Positions 38,156-47,760 of a DNA stretch of 64,000 nt are shown here, piece after piece. The DNA comes from Psoroptes ovis (Eukaryota > Arthropoda > Arachnida > Sarcoptiformes > Psoroptidae). The notes below the pieces were generated by a model that was not told the DNA's origin, did not search any database, and saw nothing but the letters and a program-made list of their open reading frames with translations. Location of the stretch: NCBI GenBank assembly GCA_002943765.1, contig PQWQ01000001.1, positions 1,860,001 to 1,924,000 of the forward strand, given 5' to 3'. Within the stretch, counting starts at the first letter, position 1, and each line of letters begins with the position of its first letter. Made by a program: the position numbers and the translations under genes.

Positions 38156-38294
38156 TTTGGACGCAGTTATTGTCGATTAATTTAATGTAAAATTCAAAAT
38201 AAAAAACGATTCCAAGATTTAATTATTTTCAAACGAAAAATGAAATCAAAACAAAAACTATTTTATAAAACTCAAAAGTTTCACGAAACGATCG

Positions 38295-38308
38295 GTAGAT
38301 GGCGCTAA
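38295..38308. promoter_or_regulatory. GTAGATGGCGCTAA motif upstream of SMNDC1 (CTCF-like)
   Basis: Lies 140 bases upstream of the SMNDC1 ATG, in the short gap to TBCA. The core TAGATGGCGCT matches what I know of the Drosophila CTCF site (AGCGCCATCTAG on the other strand); YY1/Pho (ATGGCGGC-like) is an alternative reading. The same 10-base core occurs upstream of NOP58 at 41371. Confidence 0.45.
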
Positions 38309-38483
38309 AAAGTTTGAAAAATGATTTATCAAAATTAAAATTTATTCATTTTTTTTCAAATTCAAAGACACATTTTTCAATTCAATTTTTCAATTATTAA
38401 TCGTAACAATCAAATAATTTGTATTTTGAAGAATTAGATTCTTTTTGTATGGCATTCATTTGTTTATGTAATTCTTAAATTAT

Positions 38484-39001
38484 CTATGCCAAAGATTCAC
38501 TTGCTTCTTGCAGCAATGTTTTAGCGGCCAAATAGATTTCATTTTCAGCATATTCATCGCCGATGCCCTAAAAAACAGGAAAATTATGATTCATTTCGAG
38601 GATTATTGAGGCATATTACACAACATACTTCACACAATTGATTCAAATCATGATATGCTGCAGTGATTCGTTTTTGACAATCAGGTAATAACATTGATGT
38701 TTCATTGATTATTTCTTGCTATGTAATCATTTAAAGTCAATTTTTGTCAAATAAAAATTCTCAATGGATCAACATTACCTGTTTATTGATTTCATATTCA
38801 TCTTTGTTCATTTCACGCATTTGATTCAAACGTTCAGTTTCACGAATCAATTCTTTTTCATATGCTTGTTTTTCTTTGATGCTCCTGAATTAAAAAACAA
38901 TGATTATTTTGAAAATAACAATTCATACAATGGAAAAAAGAAGCAAACCTCTTCAATACACCAGTTCTTATTCTAATTTGATTAATTTTAGGATCAGTCA
39001 T
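38484..39001 (-). CDS. TBCA: Tubulin-specific chaperone A
   Basis: Cofactor A captures and stabilises folding intermediates of beta-tubulin in the cytosol. Exons on the minus strand 39001-38949, 38884-38779, 38718-38629, 38567-38484 give 110 residues, the normal length. Diagnostic blocks in order: MTDPKINQIRIRTGVLKR, IKEKQAYEKELIRE, EYEINKQQEII, MLLPDCQKRITAAYHDL, ending YLAAKTLLQEASESLA. The protein is predicted to be an all-helical three-helix bundle. All three introns are 51-65 bases and phase-consistent. It sits between NOP58 and SMNDC1, same strand, with gaps of about 290 and 330 bases. Confidence 0.93.
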
Positions 39002-39290
39002 TTTTGTTCAAATATATCTAATCAAAAATCTAATGCGAAAATGTTGATGCTGTTTATATTTCAAAATTAATGACAGTTGATTTCAATGATCACGTGTTTA
39101 CAAAAAAAAATCCCGGGAAATTTCTTTTCAATTCAAAATTTTGGAAAAACATTTTTTATTTAAAAAAACTGATTATTAAAATTGAAATGTACAAAAAAAA
39201 TATTTGATTGGAATTCAGGAAAAATATAATGAAAATTATGATGATGATAATAATATATTAGTCAATTAATTTCTAGAAAAAAATCTTTTT

Positions 39291-41186
39291 CTATTCATCT
39301 TCAATTTCTTTCTTGATTTTTTTATTCTTTTTCTTTTTAGATGATTTTGTAACCGATTGATCTTGTTGTTGATTATCCATCATCATTTTCGATTCATCAT
39401 CTTCAACATTTTCTTCTTTTATCAATGTTGATTTTGATGGATCATGTTTTTCTTCGTTATCGTCGCCATCATCATTTTGTTCATCAAATGTTTTTCGTTT
39501 ATTTGTAGGCACAAATGTTGAATCAGCACCATCTTTATAGATTAAAACTTTGGATTTATTTTCAAATTTTTGTGGATGTTGTCGCTGTTGCTGTTGTTTA
39601 CGGCCACCACCAGTACCACTAATCCTACGTACATTACCTTCTTCCAAAAATTTAAGTTGTGATTCTAATTTCGCACGATTTTCTACGCCTAATTCATTAC
39701 TTGATTCTTCACCTAATGCATCGACTCTTATGGCTAATGCTGCTTTAGCTGCTAACATTCGAGACATTTTACCTTTTAATTTTGTATTTGCTTGTGTTAT
39801 TAATTGTGCATGATATATGAGACCATATTTCGGTGTATCGTGTTTTGTTTTCAATGCACGAAACAAAGCTTTTTCTGCTCCCAATATTTGAACAGTAGAT
39901 GCAGGATGTTTAGCCAAATTGAGTAATGAACCCGCATGTGATATTAATCGTGCTCCAACTAATTCGCCAACTAAAATTGTTAAATTTGGTGCAACAGCCA
40001 TCATACGATTTTTAAGATATTCTAATAATTGTGCACGATATTCATGCAAATCTAAACAATTTTGACATAATGCTTGAATATTGTCCAAATCTTCAGCGGC
40101 TATTTCTGTTCCCATTGATACTTCAGATAATTCTTTTACTTGAGCTTCAATATCTTCTGGAATTATTTCTGATAAATCAGTTTTCACAGCGTTTGTTCGC
40201 ATTCCAATAGCCATTATTGTTTTGATATAGGCAATGTTATCAGTGATAATTTTTGATAATTCTGGAAAATGCCAACCATACCATTCTTTAGCACGCATTA
40301 TATAATTATTCAATTCTTTATCAAGATCATCGAGTAAAGCTTTTGAATAAATCAGAAATCAATCAAAATCTATTAATAAATGAATTGGTACATACAAATA
40401 GCTTGAATGATCATAGTGTCGACTTTGTCTGGACTGAATTTCAATTTATATCGACCAAGTCTATCGAAAAGTGATTTAAATTAAAAACATTTAATTGAAT
40501 TGTCTTGGTAATAAGATAACAATGAATAGAAGAAATCATCTCAGAGGTAGTGACGATAGGAAATTATAATCAACATGTTTCATAGACGCAAATTTTTGTT
40601 ATCCATCATTGATTCTAAGTTTCAAAGCATCAGTAAGATTCAATCAAAACATACCCATGACTCAGACCAAGTTGCATTGCTGCTTCTTCTTCTTCATTCC
40701 AATCCGGTACCAAATCTGGTAAATGTATACGAATACATGACATCAATTCTTGAATAGCATTACTTGTCACACATGAAATGTCAAGTTTTTCTTTAATGGC
40801 AGTAGCCAATTTAGCATCAGCAACTGCTAATGTTTCATACGAACAAATTGGCAATACTTTTTTCGACAAAAATTTCTTCAACCTCTTGCTTAATTTTCCT
40901 TCAATCAATGCTGTTGTCGATGTTAATGCATCGGTAGCATCTTTAAATTTTTGATTCATTTCAAATGATAATAATTTCGATGCTTTTTTAGCATTCTCGA
41001 ATTCCTTGTACAAATTTCCAGGTTTTTGTAGCTTAGATTCATCGTTTACCTTTATGATTATGAATTTTTATGAATAAATAAATAATAATAAATAAAACTT
41101 GAGATTATTGAATCGAAACAAAAATAAAAAGAAAATTATACCTTGAAAATATAGAATCCGGAAGCTGATTCTAGCAGGACCAACAT
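39291..41186 (-). CDS. NOP58: Nucleolar protein NOP58, box C/D snoRNP core
   Basis: Core scaffold of box C/D snoRNPs, which guide 2'-O-methylation of rRNA with fibrillarin in the nucleolus. Exons on the minus strand 41186-41142, 41049-40655, 40460-40396, 40339-39291 give 517 residues. NOP5N domain: MLVLLESASGFYIFK, LYKEFENAKKASKLL. Central helical part: AISLLDDLDKELNNYIMRAKEWYGWHFPEL. Nop/Prp31 RNA-binding domain: MMAVAPNLTILVGELVGARLISHAGSLLNLAKHPASTVQILGAEKALFRALKT (given here only to mark its place, in pieces GELVGARLISHAGSLL and QILGAEKALFRALK), then PKYGLIYHAQLI. The tail is acidic then lysine-rich (KSSKKKKNKKIKKEIEDE), as in the family. The second intron (40461-40654, 194 bases) is much longer than the others and carries a probable snoRNA. 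Confidence 0.95.
40536..40615 (-). ncRNA. Probable box C/D snoRNA in NOP58 intron 2, guiding 18S rRNA methylation
   Basis: Read on the minus (host sense) strand. Box C-like AATGATGG is at 40610-40603 and box D CTGA at 40544-40541. Flanking AATC (5') and GATT (3') can form the terminal stem. The eleven bases directly before box D (CGTCACTACCT) are the exact reverse complement of AGGTAGTGACG, a universally conserved 18S rRNA stretch. The fifth base upstream of box D would direct methylation of the A after AGGU. A second internal stretch, AATTTGCGTC (40594-40585), complements the conserved 18S CGCAAAUU lying a few dozen bases upstream of the first target, so both guides aim at the same rRNA region. 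This arrangement recalls vertebrate U16/yeast snR87-type RNAs, from memory. D' and C' boxes are degenerate. Intron location in the sense orientation, with about 45-75 bases to each splice site, suits an intron-processed snoRNA. Confidence 0.75.
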
Positions 41187-41368
41187 GATTACTGTTGTAG
41201 AAAATTGAAAATTAAATTAAAAACAAAAAAAAATTCCCACGAATTCTCGTACGATTGATAATTTTGGACGATGAAGACCACGAGACTGAAAAAACGGCAT
41301 GCTTCATGCACACACATTGTCAGTGATGAACGAATCGATTTTTTGATTTTTAATAATTACTCTTGATC

Positions 41369-41382
41369 ATAGATGGCGCTGT
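41369..41382. promoter_or_regulatory. ATAGATGGCGCTGT motif upstream of NOP58 (CTCF-like)
   Basis: Shares TAGATGGCGCT with the site upstream of SMNDC1, same orientation relative to both genes, about 185 bases before the NOP58 ATG. The two sites would bracket the NOP58-TBCA pair. Matches the fly CTCF core as I know it; binding is inference. Confidence 0.45.
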
Positions 41383-42008
41383 TATCCGTAAATGCCAAAT
41401 AAAAAAGGTTCGAAATTTTTATTTTTCGAGATTTTTTATTATTGTTTCAAATTTGATTGTGTTTTTGATCAAAGATAATTGACTGATAACGAAGATGATT
41501 TAAATTTAAAATTCTACGTTTAGCTCAAAATATAATTGACGATCTGGGAATCTTACGGTTATTATGATTATTACCGTTTTTATCTCGTGTTTATCGATGA
41601 AAAATTCAATTCGTTATGCATCAACTTTCATTCAAATAAATGTTTGTGATGAAGAAAAAATGAAAATTTCCTCAATTCCACTGGAATTGAAAGATTTTAT
41701 ATTGAAAAAAAAGAAAAATTTATTTATTTTATCGAATGAAAAATATCAAATTAAATTTGTATTCAACTTCCGTTCATAATAACATGATTATTTTTTGTTT
41801 TACTATTATTCGCTTGAAAACAATAATAAATGAGTAAAAATGATCAAAAAAAGAAAGAAAAATTTCGAAAACATAATAAATGTAAATAATTGATGATCAT
41901 GATAAATTGTGAATAAATTCATTTCAGAAAAAATAGCACACGACAGCATCTGTATAAATAAATGAAAACAATAATATTATTGTCTATTATCATGATAATA
42001 ATAACTCA

Positions 42009-42153
42009 ATGATTCAACAATTTCTGGATATGAATGCTAGCTTCATTATTATATGGTGGTTCGATGCTGTTTTTTTCTGGTATGATGGACAATTTAGGCG
42101 CCCATAAAAGATCATGCTGATTATTATAACTGACTCTAAACTGAGTATCTACT
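42009..42153 (-). other. Candidate 3'-terminal coding exon, unassigned
   Basis: On the minus strand an acceptor-like tattttag precedes a 48-codon frame (after one phase base) that ends in TGA. It reads VDTQFRVSYNNQHDLLW, APKLSIIPEKNSIEPPYNN and ends SIHIQKLLNH. Composition is protein-like and richer in C/G than its surroundings. No upstream exon with matching phase could be found with confidence; an overlapping hydrophobic frame at 42250-42500 (minus) does not splice cleanly to it. May be chance. Confidence 0.25.
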
Positions 42154-44628
42154 CTAAAATATTCCCATAAAAATAAAATGGATCAAAAATAAATTTGTTT
42201 TCATTGTCTGATTTAGCATAAAATTATTTCACTAAACATTCATGAATGGTCATTATTGAATGTTATTTCTGCCGTCAAAAGAATATATCGCAATTTTATC
42301 TTCAAGCAATAAACTAGAAATCAAAAATATTAATCCATGAATTATACAAAATGTCGATAAAAAGCATGGAATATATAAATAAATGATTGAATAATCATGT
42401 GCTAAGATGCCAGATGGATTCATCATCATCATCTTCATTATCATTATAGTCATTGTGAAGAAAATGTTGAGAATTTGCGCAAACATTTTGAAACCGTTCG
42501 ACGACAATATCTACATTCAAAATCTCCATGATGGATTTAATAATATTTGTTCGGTATTTTTTTATTTTCGCCACATAAAAGCAAAAGAGCAAAATTTTTT
42601 TTGTTGAAATATTTAAAGCCATAAATAGATGGTCGAATATACACAGATGAAAGAGCCCATTCGGCAAAAGCTGACAAACAACAACAATAATGATAATAAC
42701 AACAAAAAAATCGTTTAATGTGCAATAATCACAAATTTATCATTTATTGAATTGAAAATTTATTTTAACAGAAAAAAATCGGGAAAGCTTTTGTGTCCAA
42801 TATACAATACCAAAATAATGATGAGCATTCAAAGTCTTTTATATATTTCAATTTGGAATTCAATTAAATTCCAGAAAAAAGATCCCAATGAATTAAGTTA
42901 AATGATCATTCATAATATGATTATGAATGAATCCGTTTAATTGAATGAATCAATGAAAATTATTTGATTGAAAATTCAATTGTTGTTGTCAACGCACTTT
43001 TGGAAATAATTAAATTGATAGAGTTAAATTATTGGTAATTGGTATTATTACTTGCTTTGAATGGCCGAAAATGTTCAATTATATGTTCAATTGAATATAC
43101 GGTCAAATGTCAAATGGTTTGGCCACAAAAATCAAAACATTCAAAATCTTACATTTAAACAAATAATTTATTATTTGCAGTTATTATTGTCATATATACA
43201 GGTTTGTATTGAGTTTGTTTTCACAATTTCAAAGTTGTTCATCTCATGAATTTAAATTCAATTTTTTTTCTTTTTTTTTCTGTGATTCCATGTAATGTTA
43301 TACCACGCGAATGGATTGCGAGCAATAATTTTATTAGTTGTCGTGTGTCATGCACACCAAATCACTCGGTGGTTGGTTTTATTGGGATCATGTTTTTATT
43401 TTATTCGATATTATTTTGTCAACTCGATCACTATTCAAAAAGAAGGAAAAAGCATGAAAATTAGAACAATTTTCTTGTTGTTTTGTTCATGTATAGTATA
43501 ATATAATATAATTAATCTATTTGGTAATTTTCTTACCAGTTCCAAGAATGAAAAAAAAATTTGGAAAACTTTGTGTGTGTTCGATCATTTTCTTTCAAAT
43601 CATGAACAATCAGTTGTATCGATTACAAAACAACAAATAAGGATTGGCCAATTGATTCACCTTAATATTTTGCAACAAAAGGCCTCCAACCTCGAAGCAA
43701 AACATATATTCACTTGGGTCAAATATTAAATCATATGGAAAATTAATTTCAAGTTTCAGAAACTAAAATGTGAAATTGAAAATTAAGCCATCATCAATTC
43801 ATATTATATGCTAGTAAACACCTGACAAATATCAGAGAAAAAAATCTGACACTTGTAATAATATTGAACAAAGTCAAATGATTGATCAGATTTTTATTCC
43901 AATTAATCGTTCATTTTTCTCTAATAATATAGTGAAAACATTGTCATCGTCAACAGCAACAATAGCATCGATATTATTCGCTATTATTCACTGGTATCAG
44001 GTGCAGATGTTTTGATCAAAAAAAATAAGTTATTCCGGTTCTTTCAATTTATTATTTATACGAAAAAAACAGTATTTCTAGGTGACAACGATTTCTGAAA
44101 ATGTCAGATCAATTCAATACCATTCATGGTGCTAATTCATTATGAATTAAATTGACATTTTATCATCGTTTAACATATCGAGAAACGATCGCTGTGTTAA
44201 ACTTACAAAAGTTTTATTGAATTATTTTCGCTTGAAACAAAATTAAATCGGATTTCGATCATTAATTAAAATGAAACAGCACAGAAAAACAGTGTAACAA
44301 GCGAAAACTAAAATGACAAGTATTTAATATATTAATGTGTGTTTCATATGTTTCATTGAAAGAAAATGAAAATGAAATGAATGAAACATAAAAGTTATTT
44401 TCACTAAAAAAAGCAAAAAATCGAACAAAAAAAATCATGTAATCCAGTTGTTGTCGACAACAAAGATTTAATCAACCTTAACGTTAATCCTTAAACACAA
44501 CACAACATGACATACCATGTATCGCTCAGTATCGAATACATGTTTACACATATGAAACATGACAAATTGATTAGTGAAAATTCGCTCCTTTTTTCATTTC
44601 ATTTATTAATGGTTCATTAACAATTAAT

Positions 44629-45143
44629 ATGAATTCATTTATTTCATGTAAGTATTTCTTGGATAATCTTGATTTTCCCTAATTTTTTTTTTTCAGAGAA
44701 ACATTATTCGAATCAAATCATAATCAAATTCATATGATATTTTCATACAAAGATCATATCATAAGCATTATTCATAATGGATTTTAAATTATTTAATTTC
44801 AGTTTATGGCAAATATTGCAAAGAAAAAAAAACAACCAAAGACTTGTTAACAATTGTCAATTTGACAAAATGTACAAAATTTCAATGTCGCAAAATGCTT
44901 TTCAAAGAAATCAAACAATTAACAAAATTCGTGTGCGGTAAATGAAAATGATAATTTTTAATTACATAAAATTTAAAGTCACCAATCATTCAAAGCAAAC
45001 AAACGAAACGAAACAAAATTATCGTCCATTCATTCATTTATTCACCAATGCATTCAGTCGTTATGATTAAGCAATAAAAGTTTTCACCAATTTTTCTAGG
45101 TCCAGAAAATTTTTTGAAAAATCATCAGAATCGCAACATTTGA
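44629..45143 (+). other. Candidate three-exon gene for a 65-residue Cys-containing peptide
   Basis: Phase-consistent chain: 44629-44647 (ATG, seven codons in part), 44803-44937 and 45100-45143 with TGA. All joints are GT-AG. The middle exon encodes FYGKYCKEKKTTKDLL, IVNLTKCTKFQCRKML and IKQLTKFVCG: four cysteines in a lysine-rich amphipathic setting. The first exon is too short to give a signal peptide, so a real secreted form would need another 5' exon. A second frame of the middle exon is also open, which lowers confidence. Confidence 0.2.
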
Positions 45144-45989
45144 AATGAAAAAATGGAGAAAAAATCGAGAACACATTTGGATGTAAAGGGGTGTGTGTTG
45201 TTTGTTGCAAGAAAAATCGCGAGGAAAAGTTGACCAGATTTTTTTATTATTTTGGCCTCAAAAAAAATGGAAAATGAAAATTGATTGTTTTATAATTTCA
45301 TGTCAAATTTTTATTGGTCGCTTATGGGTCTTTTTACTAATTTCTAGGGTCGAAGAGCAATTAAGTAATTTTCAAGAATTTTTTTCCTTTTTGACTTTTA
45401 TTAATCAAATTTATGACACAACAAACAAACAAAAACAAATGTTACATTAAATCATCATCGAATTGGTCATCAAATAATTAAATCATTATTTGATGGGCGT
45501 TTTTTTACATCAACACACACATTTGAGATGAAGCATTCAACGCGCACAGTGATGATCGGTGAATAGCTTCTTTGATCTTTGATTTTATTATTGAAAAAAA
45601 ATGTCCATCAGATAATCGTCGATTATTCAGCGATTCTTTGGCCTCGGTCTTCGATTATGATTCAATTGACGGTCATTCGATCGAAGTACCAACAACAACA
45701 GCAATTATCGAAATCGAAGATCTCAGATTTGATCTTAGAAATGATCATCATTCAAATGTTCAAGCATGTTTCAGAAACAACATAATCACACCATTATCAA
45801 TCAATAAAAAAATGTACCAAAAATCAATCATAATTGATGATTGATTTATTTAATGATTCAAATGATTTTGAAATGATTTAATTTTTATTGATTATCATTA
45901 TTTCATTATTATTATTATAACCATTATTGCCATTGACGCCACCCGGTCATATTTTTACGATTTTTTTAGATTTTTTCATCAGTTTTATT

Positions 45990-46062
45990 GATGATCGATC
46001 ATCTTTGACTGACCATTGATGAGCGACTATTGATGATCGGCCGTTGATGATCGACCATTGAT
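45990..46062. repeat. Degenerate tandem repeat, unit about 16 bases
   Basis: Successive units of the form (c/g)(a/c)(c/t)(a/g)ttgatga(t/g)cg: accattgatgagcg, actattgatgatcgg, ccgttgatgatcg, accattgat. Short and imperfect. Confidence 0.5.
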
Positions 46063-46635
46063 TTGCTTCAAAAGAATCAATTTCAAAGTCAAAATGAAAT
46101 AAAAGTAATTTTGTCCTTTGTTTTTACTTCGGGTCACCAATGATTTGGTGACGGCAAATTTTCATTGAAAAAAAAAACGAAATCAGTCGGTCACTTTTCA
46201 AACAACAACAACATAGTCTTGGGTGCCTGTTTGGTTCTTTTTGCCTTCTTTAAAGAAGAATAAAAATAAAAACTGCGCTTTATTCAAAAAGGTTGCGCGT
46301 CTTTTTTCTCAAAAAAAATTGCGCGACTAATTTTTTTTATTGCTTATTACACACATACCGAACAGCAACACTAAACAATAAAAATTACCTTTTTCAGTAC
46401 CTTTGTCAGAATCGGATCGTTGCAATCAATTAGGAACTTTGATTTCATTTTGAAAACTAATTGAAAATTATTACAAAATAATTAAAATTTCATTGATTTT
46501 ATTCGAAAATTGTTGATTGGTTTACAATTGTTTCATTCAAAATTTATTGATGGCAATTAATCGATTGATTCAAATACCGAAACAAGCCGAGTGAAACAAG
46601 CCATCGCTAGGAGCCTCGGACACTGTAACGGACTG

Positions 46636-46840
46636 ATTTGAAGCCAGCTGAAGGTGCCAAATCGTTTAAACAATATATATTATTTGAGGATAATGCACCA
46701 AGGAACATCCATATTTATAGGCACAATATGGGGGAATCACATAAAATGGATTCTCATCGATCGCATGTGGAGATCATCTAATAATATCATCGCTTTATCG
46801 ACAATAATCTCAGTGAATTATATGGAGAATCTATACTTTC
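46636..46840 (+). mobile_element. Decayed Tc1/mariner-type transposase fragment
   Basis: One frame from about 46640 reads FKQYILFEDNAPRNIHIYR. FEDNAPRNIH corresponds to the (Q/E)DNAPxH catalytic-strand motif of Tc1/mariner DDE transposases. It then runs into a stop at 46767. About 60 bases on, a different frame reads NYMENLY, close to the following SPDLNPIENLW motif at roughly the expected spacing. So this looks like a short frameshifted remnant of the C-terminal catalytic half. A palindromic MITE-like element lies 180 bases downstream. Confidence 0.5.
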
Positions 46841-47015
46841 TATTCTAAGAATTTTTTTAGGTTCTTTGACATCGAATCAAAACACAATTTATTCCTATTA
46901 CGATTATTGATATCATTATTAATCTAAATTAATTCCTATTGATGAAGAATGTGGTAAAAATCAAAGGGTCTTACAGATTGATTTTAATCAAAATTCTAAT
47001 AAGAAATCGATCCAA

Positions 47016-47103
47016 GGCTGTCCGAAAAGTTTTTGACGGCAATTTTCCAATTTTTGCATTGCGTCAGCTATTCGACTTGGACCGAACTTTTCGAACAGTC
47101 CAA
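47016..47103. mobile_element. MITE-like inverted-repeat element, copy 1
   Basis: Imperfect terminal inverted repeats: aggctgtccgaaaagttttt at the left and ccgaacttttcgaacagtcc at the right, enclosing about 45 bases. Same termini occur at 48512 and 49747. The end sequence resembles Tc1-like terminal repeats. Confidence 0.6.
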
Positions 47104-47760
47104 CATTCGAACCAAAAAATCTCGCTTGCTTGGATCATTGAAATCAACGAAATCTGCGAAATAGAAAAAAAAATTCATTATCATTCAATTAGTGTTTGTT
47201 TATTTTTATTAATTTTGAAGAAAAATACCAAAATTTTTTATTAAATAAAAGATGCCAAGTCTAAGGGTTTTTTCTCTTCGTCTCATTTCGCTAAACAACC
47301 AATGATTATGAGCATTTATCACCATTTTTTTTTCATTCATTTGATTTACATGCATTAACAACATTGGTTAATGTTTGACAGCATTTTATTGGCTTTTAGC
47401 AGTATATGACCAATCAGAGTCGAGAATCGGCGAATATGTATCCGCCCACTTGTTTCGAATGTTGACCAATCACAAACGTTTATTTGCTATTATGGTAGTG
47501 TGATTTGCTGAATGTAAAAAAGCAAAAAAAATTTTCCTTTTTTTCTTCAATCAAAGAATGGATATTTAAATGAATAAAAATTTGATAAAAGATTGGATTC
47601 ATTCGTTGATTCATTCATTGATTGATTCATTGATTTCAAGCAATTTCAAGTTTGAAAGTTGAAAGTCCAAAATCTTAGATTTTAACCAATAATTTGGCGA
47701 TTACTCGTCGTAAATTCGAATTTTTTGTGTGAAATCTACCGAAACTCATTAAAATTTCAG

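Larger units (their letters stand above)
41187..46600. other. Large gene-poor region
   Basis: About 5.4 kb, AT-rich, between the NOP58 promoter and the transposon remnant. It contains a CTCF-like motif (41371), two weak exon candidates (42009-42153 minus, 44629-45143 plus) and a small degenerate tandem repeat near 46000, all listed separately. Other open frames here overlap on several frames and show no domain. It could hold regulatory DNA for even-skipped. Confidence 0.4.

Noticed and set aside
41564..41779. 71-residue ORF divergent from NOP58
   Set aside because: Lys/Ile/Asn-rich with no recognised domain; could be chance in AT-rich DNA.
42253..42667. Two overlapping minus-strand frames (one hydrophobic, one acidic)
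   Set aside because: They overlap in different frames, and neither splices in phase to the 42009-42153 candidate exon.
45572..45844. 90-residue ORF
   Set aside because: No domain, and a second frame is open over the same bases.
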